Shown: positions 1 through 6,452 of the stretch, piece after piece
How the letters are laid out: every line of letters begins with the position of its first letter
How positions within the stretch are numbered: position 1 is the first letter of the stretch
NCBI GenBank assembly: GCA_018666055.1
Contig: JABJAS010000404.1
Location: 1-8,199, forward strand
Direction of reading: 5' to 3'
Source of the DNA: Halieaceae bacterium
GTDB taxonomy: Bacteria; Pseudomonadota; Gammaproteobacteria; Pseudomonadales; Halieaceae
Length of the DNA stretch: 8,199 bases
Program-made: the position numbers and the translations under genes
The notes under the pieces: generated by a model
Told to the model about the DNA's origin: nothing
Database searches by the model: none
The model's input: only the letters and a program-made list of their open reading frames with translations

Positions 1-89
1 ACTTCTTCGAGTTGTGCAAATGCCGTTTCGGCGGCCATAACAGTCATTACAGCGGTCGCTAACAGCGTCTTAGGGCTAGATGGCTTCAT
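1..89 (-). CDS. TonB-dependent outer-membrane receptor, N-terminal fragment (cut by window edge)
   Basis: Only the first 29 codons are inside the window; the gene runs off the left edge. The peptide starts M-K-P-S-S-P-K, followed by a hydrophobic stretch (residues 8-20) and an A-F-A signal-peptidase site at residues 23-25. The mature protein then starts Q-L-E-E-V. A signal peptide ending in A-x-A followed by Q-x-E-E-V is the usual opening of TonB-dependent receptors, where it leads into the TonB box. These proteins import siderophores, vitamins, glycans or hydrophobic compounds across the outer membrane. The ATG at 89-87 is preceded by GAGG about 9 bases upstream. The gene diverges from the alcohol dehydrogenase at 523, so the two may share a control region. 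The family call rests on a short segment, so another exported protein remains possible. Confidence 0.72.
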   Translation of the reverse strand, partial: MKPSSPKTLLATAVMTVMAAETAFAQLEE

Positions 90-155
90 GGTTTTAACCT
101 CATTTTTAGAGTTATTTATGTAGAGACTACGTCTTTCTGTTAAAAGATATGGCAC

Positions 156-186
156 ATAATATGCCAAATAAATTTTCCTTTTTCAA
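156..186 (-). promoter_or_regulatory. Candidate sigma-70 promoter for the receptor gene
   Basis: On the minus strand, TTGAAA (186-181) and TATTAT (161-156) each match the -35 and -10 consensus at five of six positions. The 19-base spacer is longer than the optimal 17. The -10 lies about 65 bases upstream of the receptor ATG, in a locally AT-rich stretch. The -10 sits inside an imperfect 15-base palindrome (151-165, ggca..tgcc arms), so a repressor bound there would block it. This is a motif reading only. Confidence 0.35.
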
Positions 187-288
187 TTCTGAGACTCGCT
201 TTTTACCTTACCGCTCGGTACAAGTTGCGCGTCTGGGTTTACCTTAACAACGACTCACCTCTTATTGTCGCTATTTTGTCTGGGTAGT

Positions 289-303
289 GTCGCTCAGAGC
301 GAC
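289..303. promoter_or_regulatory. Perfect 15-base palindrome, candidate operator
   Basis: The sequence gtcgctc-a-gagcgac is a perfect inverted repeat with 7-base arms around one central base. The half-site tgtcgct also occurs as a direct repeat at 266-272 and 288-294, spaced 22 bases or about two helical turns. Such dyads are typical binding sites of dimeric regulators (TetR, GntR or LysR type), and its place between divergent genes suits that role. It could also fold as an RNA hairpin with a 5-base stem. No regulator gene is visible in the window. Confidence 0.4.
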
Positions 304-522
304 GGCCGAGGGAATCCTTCACTGGGCCTTTGTTTAGAGCAAACGGACTACCCGTTTTAGGCCAGTATTGCGGCGAAATTACGTCTGACTAGATCCACTT
401 ACTGCCTGGTCGGTGAACCTCTATTACACCCCTTTTCAAAATCGTATTGCTCAGTCGTAGTATGGTTTCAGTGGGCGGGCCAACCGCGGCCCCAGGACTA
501 AAAGTCAAAGGAGAGTGTGATC

Positions 523-1569
523 ATGAAGGCCCTCGTTTTTAACGGTCCGCGTGACATCCAGTATGAGACGTTTCCTGACCCGTCTTTAGCGACAGATAAC
601 AGTGTGATCTTAAAGGTTGAACGCTGCAGCATTTGTGGTTCGGACTTGCACATGTACCACGGCGAAAATTTAGGTAAGGCAAGCTACAGCGGCGGTGTAA
701 CGCCGTTTTGCGTGGGTCACGAATTCACCGGAGAAATCGTTGAAGTCGGGTCTCAGGTTCATCGTTTTCGTGTTGGTCAACAGGTTTTGGCGTCGGGTGG
801 GGCACCTTGTGGCAAGTGTAAGAACTGTTTATCCGGACACGCTCAGCGCTGTGCGGGCTGGACAGCATTTGGCTTGAGTGGAGCTATGAACGGGGGGCAA
901 GCTGAATTCGTCAACGTGCCGATGGCCGATCTGACACTCCAGCCTATTCCTGAGGGTGTGACCGTGGAGCACAGTATTCTCTTAACAGATGCCATGTGCA
1001 CAGCCTACTTTGGACTCACGCGCACAAACCTTGAGCCCGGCGACGTCGTCGCCGTGGTAGGCCTGGGGCCCATTGGTTTGATTGGCGTGGAACTGGCGTT
1101 CACGCTTGGTGCGTCCGAGGTCTTTGCCATTGATCCGGTCAGTCACCGGCGTGGGCATGCTCGAGCGCTGGGCGCGACGGCATTAGACCCGAGTGAGGCG
1201 CTGCCCGTGATTATGGACAAAACCCTGGGCGCAGGGGTGCCACGTGTATTTGAGGCCTCGGGGTCAAAGGACGCAGTGGCGTTGGCGATAAAGGTCGCAG
1301 GAGCCGGGAGTACCGCCTCCTTTGTTGGTCTACCGCAACCCGACGTTCAGTTGCCCATGCTGAAGGTGCTTTACAAGGATATTACGATTCGCGCGGGTGT
1401 CGCGTCGGTAATTGACCAGTGGCCCCACCTGATCCCGCTTCTACAGCATGGCCGTCTGAAGGCGGAGGGGCTCTTTTCGCACACCATGGCACTGTCTGAG
1501 GGGGCCGAGGCCTATCGCATGTTTGACCGGCGCGAGGACAATGTGCTCAAAATCATGATGACGGTTTAA
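523..1569 (+). CDS. Zinc-dependent medium-chain alcohol dehydrogenase (GroES-like / MDR family)
   Basis: This 348-residue protein probably oxidises an alcohol or reduces an aldehyde or ketone with NAD(H) in the cytoplasm. The N-terminal GroES-like domain carries catalytic-zinc ligands in C-G-S-D-L-H (residues 38-43) and G-H-E (65-67), with D156 as a possible further ligand. The structural-zinc lobe has four cysteines at 96, 99, 102 and 110 in the normal C-x2-C-x2-C-x7-C spacing. The Rossmann domain follows, with G-L-G-P-I-G at 180-185 and D204 at the end of the second strand, which favours NAD. The C-S-I-C-G-S-D-L-H-M-Y-H-G segment resembles formaldehyde-dehydrogenase-like and sorbitol-dehydrogenase-like subgroups, but the substrate is unknown. 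ATG at 523 is preferred over the in-frame GTG at 517, because AAAGGAG (507-513) lies 9 bases before the ATG and only 3 before the GTG. Length is normal. The gene converges on the SDR at 1606, with only 36 bases between stops and no strong terminator. Confidence 0.92.
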   Translation: MKALVFNGPRDIQYETFPDPSLATDNSVILKVERCSICGSDLHMYHGENLGKASYSGGVTPFCVGHEFTGEIVEVGSQVHRFRVGQQVLASGGAPCGKCKNCLSGHAQRCAGWTAFGLSGAMNGGQAEFVNVPMADLTLQPIPEGVTVEHSILLTDAMCTAYFGLTRTNLEPGDVVAVVGLGPIGLIGVELAFTLGASEVFAIDPVSHRRGHARALGATALDPSEALPVIMDKTLGAGVPRVFEASGSKDAVALAIKVAGAGSTASFVGLPQPDVQLPMLKVLYKDITIRAGVASVIDQWPHLIPLLQHGRLKAEGLFSHTMALSEGAEAYRMFDRREDNVLKIMMTV

Positions 1570-1605
1570 AAAAGTACGCGATCCTTTCCTCGCAGCGCTT
1601 TTCCC

Positions 1606-2355
1606 TCAAAGGTAGGGCATTTGTATGGTCGAGCTGTTATCGACTCTAATCTCAGCACCATTGATGTGTCGAGACTCGTGACTGGCTAAGAAGTAAATGA
1701 CGTCGGTGACGGCCTCGGGTTCGCAGGCAAAACTGTAGGCCTTCATCGCCTGGTCTGGCGTCATCTCGGGAAATTCGCCTTTCATGTGTGTAACCATGTC
1801 GGTGAGAATTCCATCGGGATGGACACTGTTACAGCGAATAGGGAGCTGGTTCGTTTGGCAGTGAACGGCAACACTCATGGTAAGACTTCGCACGGCCGCT
1901 TTCGCTGCACCGTAAGCGATGAAGTGCGGGTATCCGGCTAGGGCTGATGACGAGGATAGATTTACAATCGAGGCCGCGCTGCTCTTTTTCAGCGCGTCGA
2001 GCATGTACTTCATGCCTAGAAATACCGATGTACTATTGACCTCCATCATTTGTTTGAAGTCATCTAAAGACGATGTCTCGATGGTATAGGTCATGAGAAT
2101 CGCTGCGTTGTTCACTAGAACGTCGAGCTTTCCATGGTCTGCTACGGTCGACTTGGCAAGCGCCATCCAGTCTGACTCGCTGGTGACATCGCAGGTCTGG
2201 TAACTGACGCACGGATGCTCAAACAAGTCCTCAGTTAAGCGAATATCCGTTCCGATAACGGTGTAGCCGTTCTCCGCGAATTTCTTGACCGTAGATTGGC
2301 CGACGCCACCGGCAGCGCCTGTGATGACGGCGACTCGATTATTTTCATTAGACAC
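1606..2355 (-). CDS. Short-chain dehydrogenase/reductase (classical SDR, NAD-type)
   Basis: This 249-residue classical SDR is a single Rossmann domain of usual length that interconverts a hydroxyl and a carbonyl group. The cofactor motif T-G-A-A-G-G-V-G is at residues 12-19 and D37 after the second strand indicates NAD(H). D56-V57 and N-N-A-A at 82-85 are the standard structural motifs. The catalytic set is N107, S135, Y148 and K152 (Y-G-A-A-K). The usual P-G after strand six reads P-D-G (180-182), a small deviation near the nicotinamide site. The C-terminal I-N-G-A-E-I-R-V-D-N matches the normal SDR ending. Translation starts at GTG 2355-2353, supported by AAAGGAG with a 7-base gap. The gene stands alone, convergent with the alcohol dehydrogenase and divergent from the second SDR. 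A second dehydrogenase next to it suggests successive redox steps on one compound; the substrate is not readable. Confidence 0.92.
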   Translation of the reverse strand: MSNENNRVAVITGAAGGVGQSTVKKFAENGYTVIGTDIRLTEDLFEHPCVSYQTCDVTSESDWMALAKSTVADHGKLDVLVNNAAILMTYTIETSSLDDFKQMMEVNSTSVFLGMKYMLDALKKSSAASIVNLSSSSALAGYPHFIAYGAAKAAVRSLTMSVAVHCQTNQLPIRCNSVHPDGILTDMVTHMKGEFPEMTPDQAMKAYSFACEPEAVTDVIYFLASHESRHINGAEIRVDNSSTIQMPYL

Positions 2356-2571
2356 AGAACAACTCCTTTAAGGGCCTTTCAAAAAACGTAAATACCAAAA
2401 TGTAAGGGGGGCAAGAGTGCACATCTTGGGCGGTAGACTGCAAGTGCAGGTGCCTGCTCAAATGGACCATGTGAAGAAAGTCATACCGTGGGATGGTCAT
2501 TGCGTGTTCCTGTGTCGATCGTAGCTTTTGGATAAAGTTACCACGGTGTTGGGCGTTGAGGAGGTGGTGTG
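2356..2571. promoter_or_regulatory. Divergent control region between two SDR genes with overlapping palindromes
   Basis: The 216-base spacer must hold the promoters of both divergent SDR genes. Two overlapping 12-base palindromes lie at 2438-2449 (ctgca-ag-tgcag) and 2446-2457 (gcagg-tg-cctgc). A related element, gcaag-ag-tgca, is at 2411-2421, and gcaag-tgca recurs at 2440-2448. Further right, atggaccat (2462-2470) is a 9-base palindrome, and gaccat (2465-2470) is mirrored by atggtc (2493-2498). No clear -35/-10 pair stands out on either strand. A regulator binding the 2411-2457 cluster is plausible but unproven. Confidence 0.4.
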
Positions 2572-3351
2572 ATGTTGCTCGAAAATAAAGTGGTGGTGAT
2601 CAGCGGGGTCGGTCCGGGACTTGGACAAACACTGGCGAAAATGGCAGCTGCAGAGGGCGCCGCCGTCGTACTGGGCGCGCGCAATCAAGACTTTATTGAT
2701 GCGGTTGCGGACGAGATTCGGAAAACCGGTGGACAGGCGGTGGCACTCGGTACCGATGTCACCTCGACCGAGCAATGCAACGCGCTAGTTGCTGCGGGAG
2801 CAAAGGCGTTTGGTCGAATTGATGGCCTGGTGAATAGCGCTTACGCGCACGGTGATTGGGCAACGGCCGATCAAGCGGATCCTGATAAAGTGGGCGACGT
2901 CATTAATGTCATTTGCCAAGGTGCGCTTCGAATGGCGCAGGCGTGTGCGCCGCACATGCAAAACGCGGGTGGTGGGTCGATCGTCAACGTCTCGACCATG
3001 TCGACGGTAAAGCCCTTTGCCGGTGAGACGATGTACGCGGCAGGTAAAGGCGCGCTCAATGCATTGACTCGACACATGGCCAATGATTTTGGAAAGTTTT
3101 CTATTCGGGTGAATGCATTGCGTATGGGATGGATTGGTGGGGCTCCCGTTTATGCGTTCATCGATTCTCAGGTGGCCGCGGGCGCTGACCGCGATACGGT
3201 GGTCAGTAGCATCACGGATCGTATTCCGCTGGGGATCATTCCCCCAGAAGAAGATTGCGCGAGGGCGGTACTTGCCTTCCTTTCGGATTATTCGGCGGTC
3301 ATTACCGGTAGTTCGGTCGATGTGAACGGCGGCGAGTATATGGCCCCTTAG
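2572..3351 (+). CDS. Short-chain dehydrogenase/reductase (SDR) with atypical catalytic Ser region
   Basis: This 259-residue SDR is of normal length. The cofactor motif S-G-V-G-P-G-L-G spans residues 11-18. R37 after the second strand, in place of an aspartate, points to NADP(H). D62-V63 is present, and the usual N-N-A-G is N-S-A (88-90). Tyr155 and Lys159 (Y-A-A-G-K) are the catalytic pair. The residue 13 before the tyrosine, normally the catalytic serine, is Thr142 in N-V-S-T-M-S; S141 or S144 may take over. The end, V-D-V-N-G-G-E at 249-255, matches classical SDRs that finish V-D-G-G. ATG 2572 is chosen over the adjacent GTG 2569, because GAGGAGG ends 7 bases before the ATG. The downstream SRPBCC gene follows after 41 bases, so the two are probably one operon. 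It may act on the same pathway as the divergent SDR; substrate unknown. Confidence 0.9.
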   Translation: MLLENKVVVISGVGPGLGQTLAKMAAAEGAAVVLGARNQDFIDAVADEIRKTGGQAVALGTDVTSTEQCNALVAAGAKAFGRIDGLVNSAYAHGDWATADQADPDKVGDVINVICQGALRMAQACAPHMQNAGGGSIVNVSTMSTVKPFAGETMYAAGKGALNALTRHMANDFGKFSIRVNALRMGWIGGAPVYAFIDSQVAAGADRDTVVSSITDRIPLGIIPPEEDCARAVLAFLSDYSAVITGSSVDVNGGEYMAP

Positions 3352-3392
3352 TTCAGGTTGGTGCTGGATAAGGCGGGTTAAAGGAGAGAGAC

Positions 3393-3869
3393 ATGACCGA
3401 AGACGAAAAGCTAGTTGTAGACCCCAACGCGATTGTGCGCTCCATTACCGTACAGATCGCCGCACCCGCTCAGGTCGTGTGGGATGTGCTGGTCGATTTT
3501 GGCCGCTACAGCGAGTGGAATCCCTTTTGCGTTGAGGCTTCGGGCGTGCTCGAAGTGGGTGAGCCACTGTCGATGAAGCTCAAAAGCTACACGGAGGAGG
3601 GGCAGTACTTCGATAACGTCGAGTTCATCACCGAAATTGATGAGCCCCGTCTAGTGTCATGGTCAGCACCCTGGGTCGACGAGTGGCCCTACCCGGCGCG
3701 ACGCGATCAGTTCGTTGTCTCAACTGGCCCTGACAGCTGCGAGTACTACTCGACCGATGCCTTTCTAGGTCCACACGGCATCCATGTGATGCGGTTTGCA
3801 GGGCCTTGGGTGAAGCGTGCCTTTGATGACACAGCCCATGCGCTGAAGGCTTATGTTGAGGCTAACTAA
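3393..3869 (+). CDS. SRPBCC (START/Bet v1-like) superfamily protein
   Basis: This 158-residue cytoplasmic protein has the outline of the SRPBCC helix-grip fold. An N-terminal strand (R-S-I-T-V-Q-I-A-A-P, residues 16-25) leads into a helix with V-V-W-D-V-L-V-D-F (28-36). Then comes the typical Y-S-E-W-N-P-F turn (39-45), an antiparallel sheet, and a C-terminal amphipathic helix (about 137-156) that closes the hydrophobic pocket. Members bind or transform hydrophobic ligands (polyketide cyclases, lipid carriers, hydroxylase components); none of these roles can be assigned here. The W-N-P-F motif is common in the polyketide-cyclase/dehydrase-like branch. AAAGGAG at 3380-3386 precedes the ATG by 6 bases. 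The gene follows the SDR by 41 bases on the same strand, which suggests that it handles the substrate or product of that enzyme. Length is normal and no signal peptide is seen. Confidence 0.85.
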   Translation: MTEDEKLVVDPNAIVRSITVQIAAPAQVVWDVLVDFGRYSEWNPFCVEASGVLEVGEPLSMKLKSYTEEGQYFDNVEFITEIDEPRLVSWSAPWVDEWPYPARRDQFVVSTGPDSCEYYSTDAFLGPHGIHVMRFAGPWVKRAFDDTAHALKAYVEAN

Positions 3870-3886
3870 ATAAAAGACTTCGGCAC

Positions 3887-3901
3887 GAGATCTCTGATCT
3901 C
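3887..3901. terminator. Possible bidirectional terminator hairpin between convergent operons
   Basis: The sequence gagatc-tct-gatctc is a perfect 6-base stem with a 3-base loop, 17 bases after the SRPBCC stop. Two outer pairs (3884-3885 with 3903-3904) can extend it past one mismatch. It lies in the 136-base gap between convergent operons, where a two-way terminator would be expected. No T-run follows directly on the plus strand. On the minus strand a TCTTTT stretch lies about 10 bases downstream. The placement supports termination more than the sequence does. Confidence 0.35.
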
Positions 3902-3945
3902 ATGGTGTTTAAGCGATCGGGCTTTCAGAGTTCCGGTCAGTCTCA

Positions 3946-3965
3946 AAGAACTTTCAACCGTTCTT
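3946..3965. terminator. Second weak hairpin in the convergent gap
   Basis: aagaac (3946-3951) and gttctt (3960-3965) can pair around an 8-base loop. It lies about 40 bases past the sulfotransferase stop, read on the minus strand, where three Ts follow the first arm. The stem is AT-rich and the T-run short, so this is at best a weak terminator for the sulfotransferase operon. Confidence 0.2.
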
Positions 3966-4005
3966 AACCCCCGTGCTTACCGGCGCAGCAAAGCGCAAAA
4001 CGGAC

Positions 4006-5151
4006 TTAAAAGTAAGCCTCGATGTACTGCGAGAACTGGTCGCCAATACCTTCAGCATCAAAGCCAAAATCTGCGAGTTGATAGTGATGCTCGGGGCGAC
4101 TCTCGCGCTCATTAAAGGCTCGCCAATGTGCCATTTCCGTCAGCGCCTCAGGCGTGAGCTCCAAGCCCGCAAATTCGTAGATTTTCCGAATCTCCATCTC
4201 TGGATTCGTCACCGTATCCATGAAGTAGAGATCGAGATAGGGCACTTCAGGGTGTGCAGATCGGTAGTTCATTGTTTTGGCCAGCCCTTTTGCCCACTTT
4301 TCTGCCCAGTCTTGCGCGAGCCCTGGCGCGTCAAGCACATCAGTGAAGGGTTGTGCTAAGGCAGCCATCATGCTGCCGTAGGAGGGGATGACATCGACAG
4401 GATGGCGATGTGTCTGCACGACGGCCGCGTCGGGGAAGCGCTGAAACAAATATTGGGGATAATGCAGGTGGTGCGGTGTTTTTAGTAACCAGCGCGTCCC
4501 GGTTTGTCCTTTTCTACGCTTTTGCCACTGCAAAAACTGAAGGCACCGGTAAAGATAGTCATAACCTGCGGACTGGTCTTGTTCATAAAGCCAATCGCCA
4601 AACTCCGGAATGTGGGCGTAGCACTCTGGCACAGTGCTCATAAACGAGTGCTCGAGCAGCATGATCTCTTCGTCGGGTGCTCGGGCATCCATCGGGTGAA
4701 TGGCCGCGAGCTCAGGTGCGGCTTCCAACATCGCTGTCACCTCGGCCTCTGAAATACCGATGCGTTCATCCTCGTGCTGGAAATCGTCGGCAAGCGGCAC
4801 AGGTTGCCGGACTTCGTACCAAATCGGTGCCAGTAACGACCTGTCAGTTGCGATGGTGCGATGCAGCATGGTGGTACCTGTTCTAGGCAGGCCCACGACG
4901 ACAATGGGGCGTTCGATGGTCTCCTTAAGAATCTCGGGATGCTTCTCGATCCAGGCCTCCATGCGGAGTCGATTAGTCAGTAGGTCGCGGAGTCTTGCAC
5001 CATGAAATCCCACACCGACCGCGTTAAGCGAGGCCTCCGTATTAAGAGCCGTTACTAAACGGTCGAGTGCAGGTTCAAAACTGGCGTCTAAAAATGTGGT
5101 TCGCTGTGCCTGGACCAACGCCTCGTTAACCAGAGTCTGTTTGTCGAGCAT
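4006..5151 (-). CDS. Sulfotransferase family protein (PAPS-dependent type)
   Basis: This 381-residue protein has the layout of bacterial sulfotransferases of the Sulfotransfer_3 type, which move a sulfuryl group from PAPS to a hydroxyl of an acceptor. The 5'-phosphosulfate loop is G-L-P-R-T-G-T-T at residues 87-94, just after a V-V-V strand. L-L-K-T-P-H-H (222-228) is a conserved motif of this branch, with K224 and the histidines near the active site. H-R-H-P (248-251) followed by S257 and S260 forms the 3'-phosphate-binding element. The roughly 80-residue N-terminal helical extension is normal for this branch. ATG 5151 overlaps the stop of the upstream DUF1214 gene by one base (TAATG). GAGG lies 10 bases before it, inside the preceding gene, so translation is likely coupled. 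It is the last gene of the minus-strand operon. The acceptor is unknown; the operon suggests a small hydrophobic molecule rather than a polysaccharide. Confidence 0.88.
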   Translation of the reverse strand: MLDKQTLVNEALVQAQRTTFLDASFEPALDRLVTALNTEASLNAVGVGFHGARLRDLLTNRLRMEAWIEKHPEILKETIERPIVVVGLPRTGTTMLHRTIATDRSLLAPIWYEVRQPVPLADDFQHEDERIGISEAEVTAMLEAAPELAAIHPMDARAPDEEIMLLEHSFMSTVPECYAHIPEFGDWLYEQDQSAGYDYLYRCLQFLQWQKRRKGQTGTRWLLKTPHHLHYPQYLFQRFPDAAVVQTHRHPVDVIPSYGSMMAALAQPFTDVLDAPGLAQDWAEKWAKGLAKTMNYRSAHPEVPYLDLYFMDTVTNPEMEIRKIYEFAGLELTPEALTEMAHWRAFNERESRPEHHYQLADFGFDAEGIGDQFSQYIEAYF

Positions 5152-6449
5152 TATCGAATCACCTCATCCATTGAGTTTTTTGTGTTTACAACGCGTGCCG
5201 TCGGGGTTTCTTCTGATGTCGCGAGTAAATAGCGAATAGCCACAAGGCCTTGCTGCAGACCGCCTGTGCTGAGCCAGTTCTCGCCGTCAGGCGGGGGAAG
5301 AGCCCCGATCCAAATACGGTACCGTCCATCGCGCACTGCAATTTCGTCTCCTCGAAGCGATGCTTGCCCTGTATTGGGCTCAAGCGATTGCATCCAGTGA
5401 TTTTGTAACGTGACGCTCCAAAACGCCGCATCTGGGGTCTTTCCGTCGATCACTAGGTGTTCGTCAGGCGCGAGATCAAACGCACCGCCGTGGTAGCTGT
5501 TGTCAGGGGTGGGATAAAAGATACCGGCGAAATCGGGTGACACCTCGGTGGGCCGTTCGAAGGAGTTTGCTGTTGCGGCGGTTGCACGTACCAGTGCTCT
5601 GCTCCCTTGCCAGGTCTTGTTAAAGAAGCGGCTGGTATTGGAAAGACGTGTCTCGACCGACAGAGCATCATTAGCGGGTAGGTTGAGACCCGTTTGATTC
5701 GCACTGCCGCTCGCACGACCTGTCGAAGAAGAGACCGTTATTGAGATGCGACTGCTGTCCTCGACCGAGCCATCGAAGCGATAGGTGCGAACCATGACGG
5801 TGTGCGCTGTCGCAGAGAGTTGAAGCTCTAAGCTGCCGCTTGCGCTGTTGGCCCGCGCGCGGTTGTTACTTGGTGCAAGCCGAATACTCTTTACGCGACC
5901 CACGTTTCCAGCGAGAAAATACAGGCTATCCGCTGCTCGATTCCAACCGGTCAGTGGGTTGGTGTCATAGATGACCACTCCAAGGTAATCCGCATCACCC
6001 ATGTCGAAAGTGAGCTCGTAATCATATTCAGAGTCGATCGGTGCGGTGAGATAGCGCGCGTCAGGGCTGTCACCAAGAAACTTTCGGTAATCACCCATCC
6101 AGTCCGTAAATTTGGGCTCAGCGGGGTCGCCTTTGGACAGCTGCATTTCAATAGAGGCGGCGAGCAGCTCCAGTAAATACTGATAAATCTCATCATGCGG
6201 CAGTGTCGCTTCACTCGCTTGGGAGCGCGAATACGCTTCGCTGCCGGCGAAATCGAGACTGGTGAGTAGGTTCTGGAATGCTTCACTTGCTGCATCGTCC
6301 AGTGCCCAAGCATCGTCTGGCGCAGTGATCACCGTCGTTCCGGAAAATCGTCCCGCTTGGTAACTGGCGTAGGTAATGATAATGATAAGAGCAAGTCCGA
6401 CAATGACACGCATAAGCGAATTACCGCGTACTTGCCATCCGGCACTCAT
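5151..6449 (-). CDS. Membrane-anchored DUF1214-type protein
   Basis: This 432-residue protein is of unknown function. A hydrophobic segment at about residues 14-31, with R8 and R14 on its N-terminal side, predicts a signal anchor, leaving residues 35-432 in the periplasm. No lipobox cysteine is present. The C-terminal third (about 340-412) resembles DUF1214: F-W-S-V-T-L-Q-N-H-W-M-Q-S-L at 343-356, then E-N-W-L-S-T-G-G (390-397) and I-R-Y (405-407). It is a diverged paralogue of the next upstream gene: P-D-A-R-Y-L-T-A-P-I-D-S-E-Y-D-Y (129-144) matches a block in that protein. Start ATG 6449 follows the upstream stop by 3 bases. The nearest GGAG is 12 bases away, so reinitiation is likely. ATG at residue 13 is an alternative start that keeps the membrane segment. 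A serine/alanine/asparagine-rich stretch (195-210, 238-252) looks like a linker. Family assignment is by motif memory and moderately sure. Confidence 0.75.
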   Translation of the reverse strand: MSAGWQVRGNSLMRVIVGLALIIIITYASYQAGRFSGTTVITAPDDAWALDDAASEAFQNLLTSLDFAGSEAYSRSQASEATLPHDEIYQYLLELLAASIEMQLSKGDPAEPKFTDWMGDYRKFLGDSPDARYLTAPIDSEYDYELTFDMGDADYLGVVIYDTNPLTGWNRAADSLYFLAGNVGRVKSIRLAPSNNRARANSASGSLELQLSATAHTVMVRTYRFDGSVEDSSRISITVSSSTGRASGSANQTGLNLPANDALSVETRLSNTSRFFNKTWQGSRALVRATAATANSFERPTEVSPDFAGIFYPTPDNSYHGGAFDLAPDEHLVIDGKTPDAAFWSVTLQNHWMQSLEPNTGQASLRGDEIAVRDGRYRIWIGALPPPDGENWLSTGGLQQGLVAIRYLLATSEETPTARVVNTKNSMDEVIR

Positions 6450-6452
6450 CGG

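Larger units (their letters stand above)
90..522. other. Divergent intergenic region, receptor / alcohol dehydrogenase
   Basis: This stretch of about 430 bases lies between divergent genes and shows no convincing coding frame or RNA gene. Its left third (about 100-200) is AT-rich and holds the candidate receptor promoter. The middle holds a perfect 15-base palindrome at 289-303 and a nested inverted-repeat structure at 325-363. A weak plus-strand promoter candidate for the dehydrogenase is TTCAAA (435-440), 17 bases, TAGTAT (458-463), each box matching four of six consensus positions. It would give a leader of about 55 bases. The length and the number of dyads suggest regulated expression of one or both flanking genes. 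Confidence 0.5.

Noticed and set aside
517..519. GTG as start of the alcohol dehydrogenase
   Set aside because: It is only 3 bases from the GGAG motif. The ATG at 523 has a 9-base spacing and gives the M-K-A-L start typical of the family.
1578..1599. Possible terminator between the alcohol dehydrogenase and the first SDR
   Set aside because: Only a 4-base stem (gcga/tcgc) and a nearby agcgct palindrome are present. Neither is a convincing terminator.
2462..2524. Short plus-strand frame of 20 codons upstream of the second SDR
   Set aside because: It starts at an ATG without a Shine-Dalgarno and its peptide shows no leader-like feature, so it is most likely chance.
2497..2775. Minus-strand open frame of 92 codons across the SDR start
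   Set aside because: It is antisense to the cofactor-binding region of the second SDR and its product looks like a shadow translation.
3973..4359. Plus-strand open frame of 128 codons
   Set aside because: It lies antisense to the sulfotransferase C-terminus, has no family motif and no Shine-Dalgarno. The minus-strand frame carries the conserved sulfotransferase motifs.
5951..6313. Minus-strand open frame of 120 codons inside the anchored DUF1214-type gene
   Set aside because: It is a different frame within a gene that has a membrane anchor and family motifs in its own frame. The product has no protein-like pattern.
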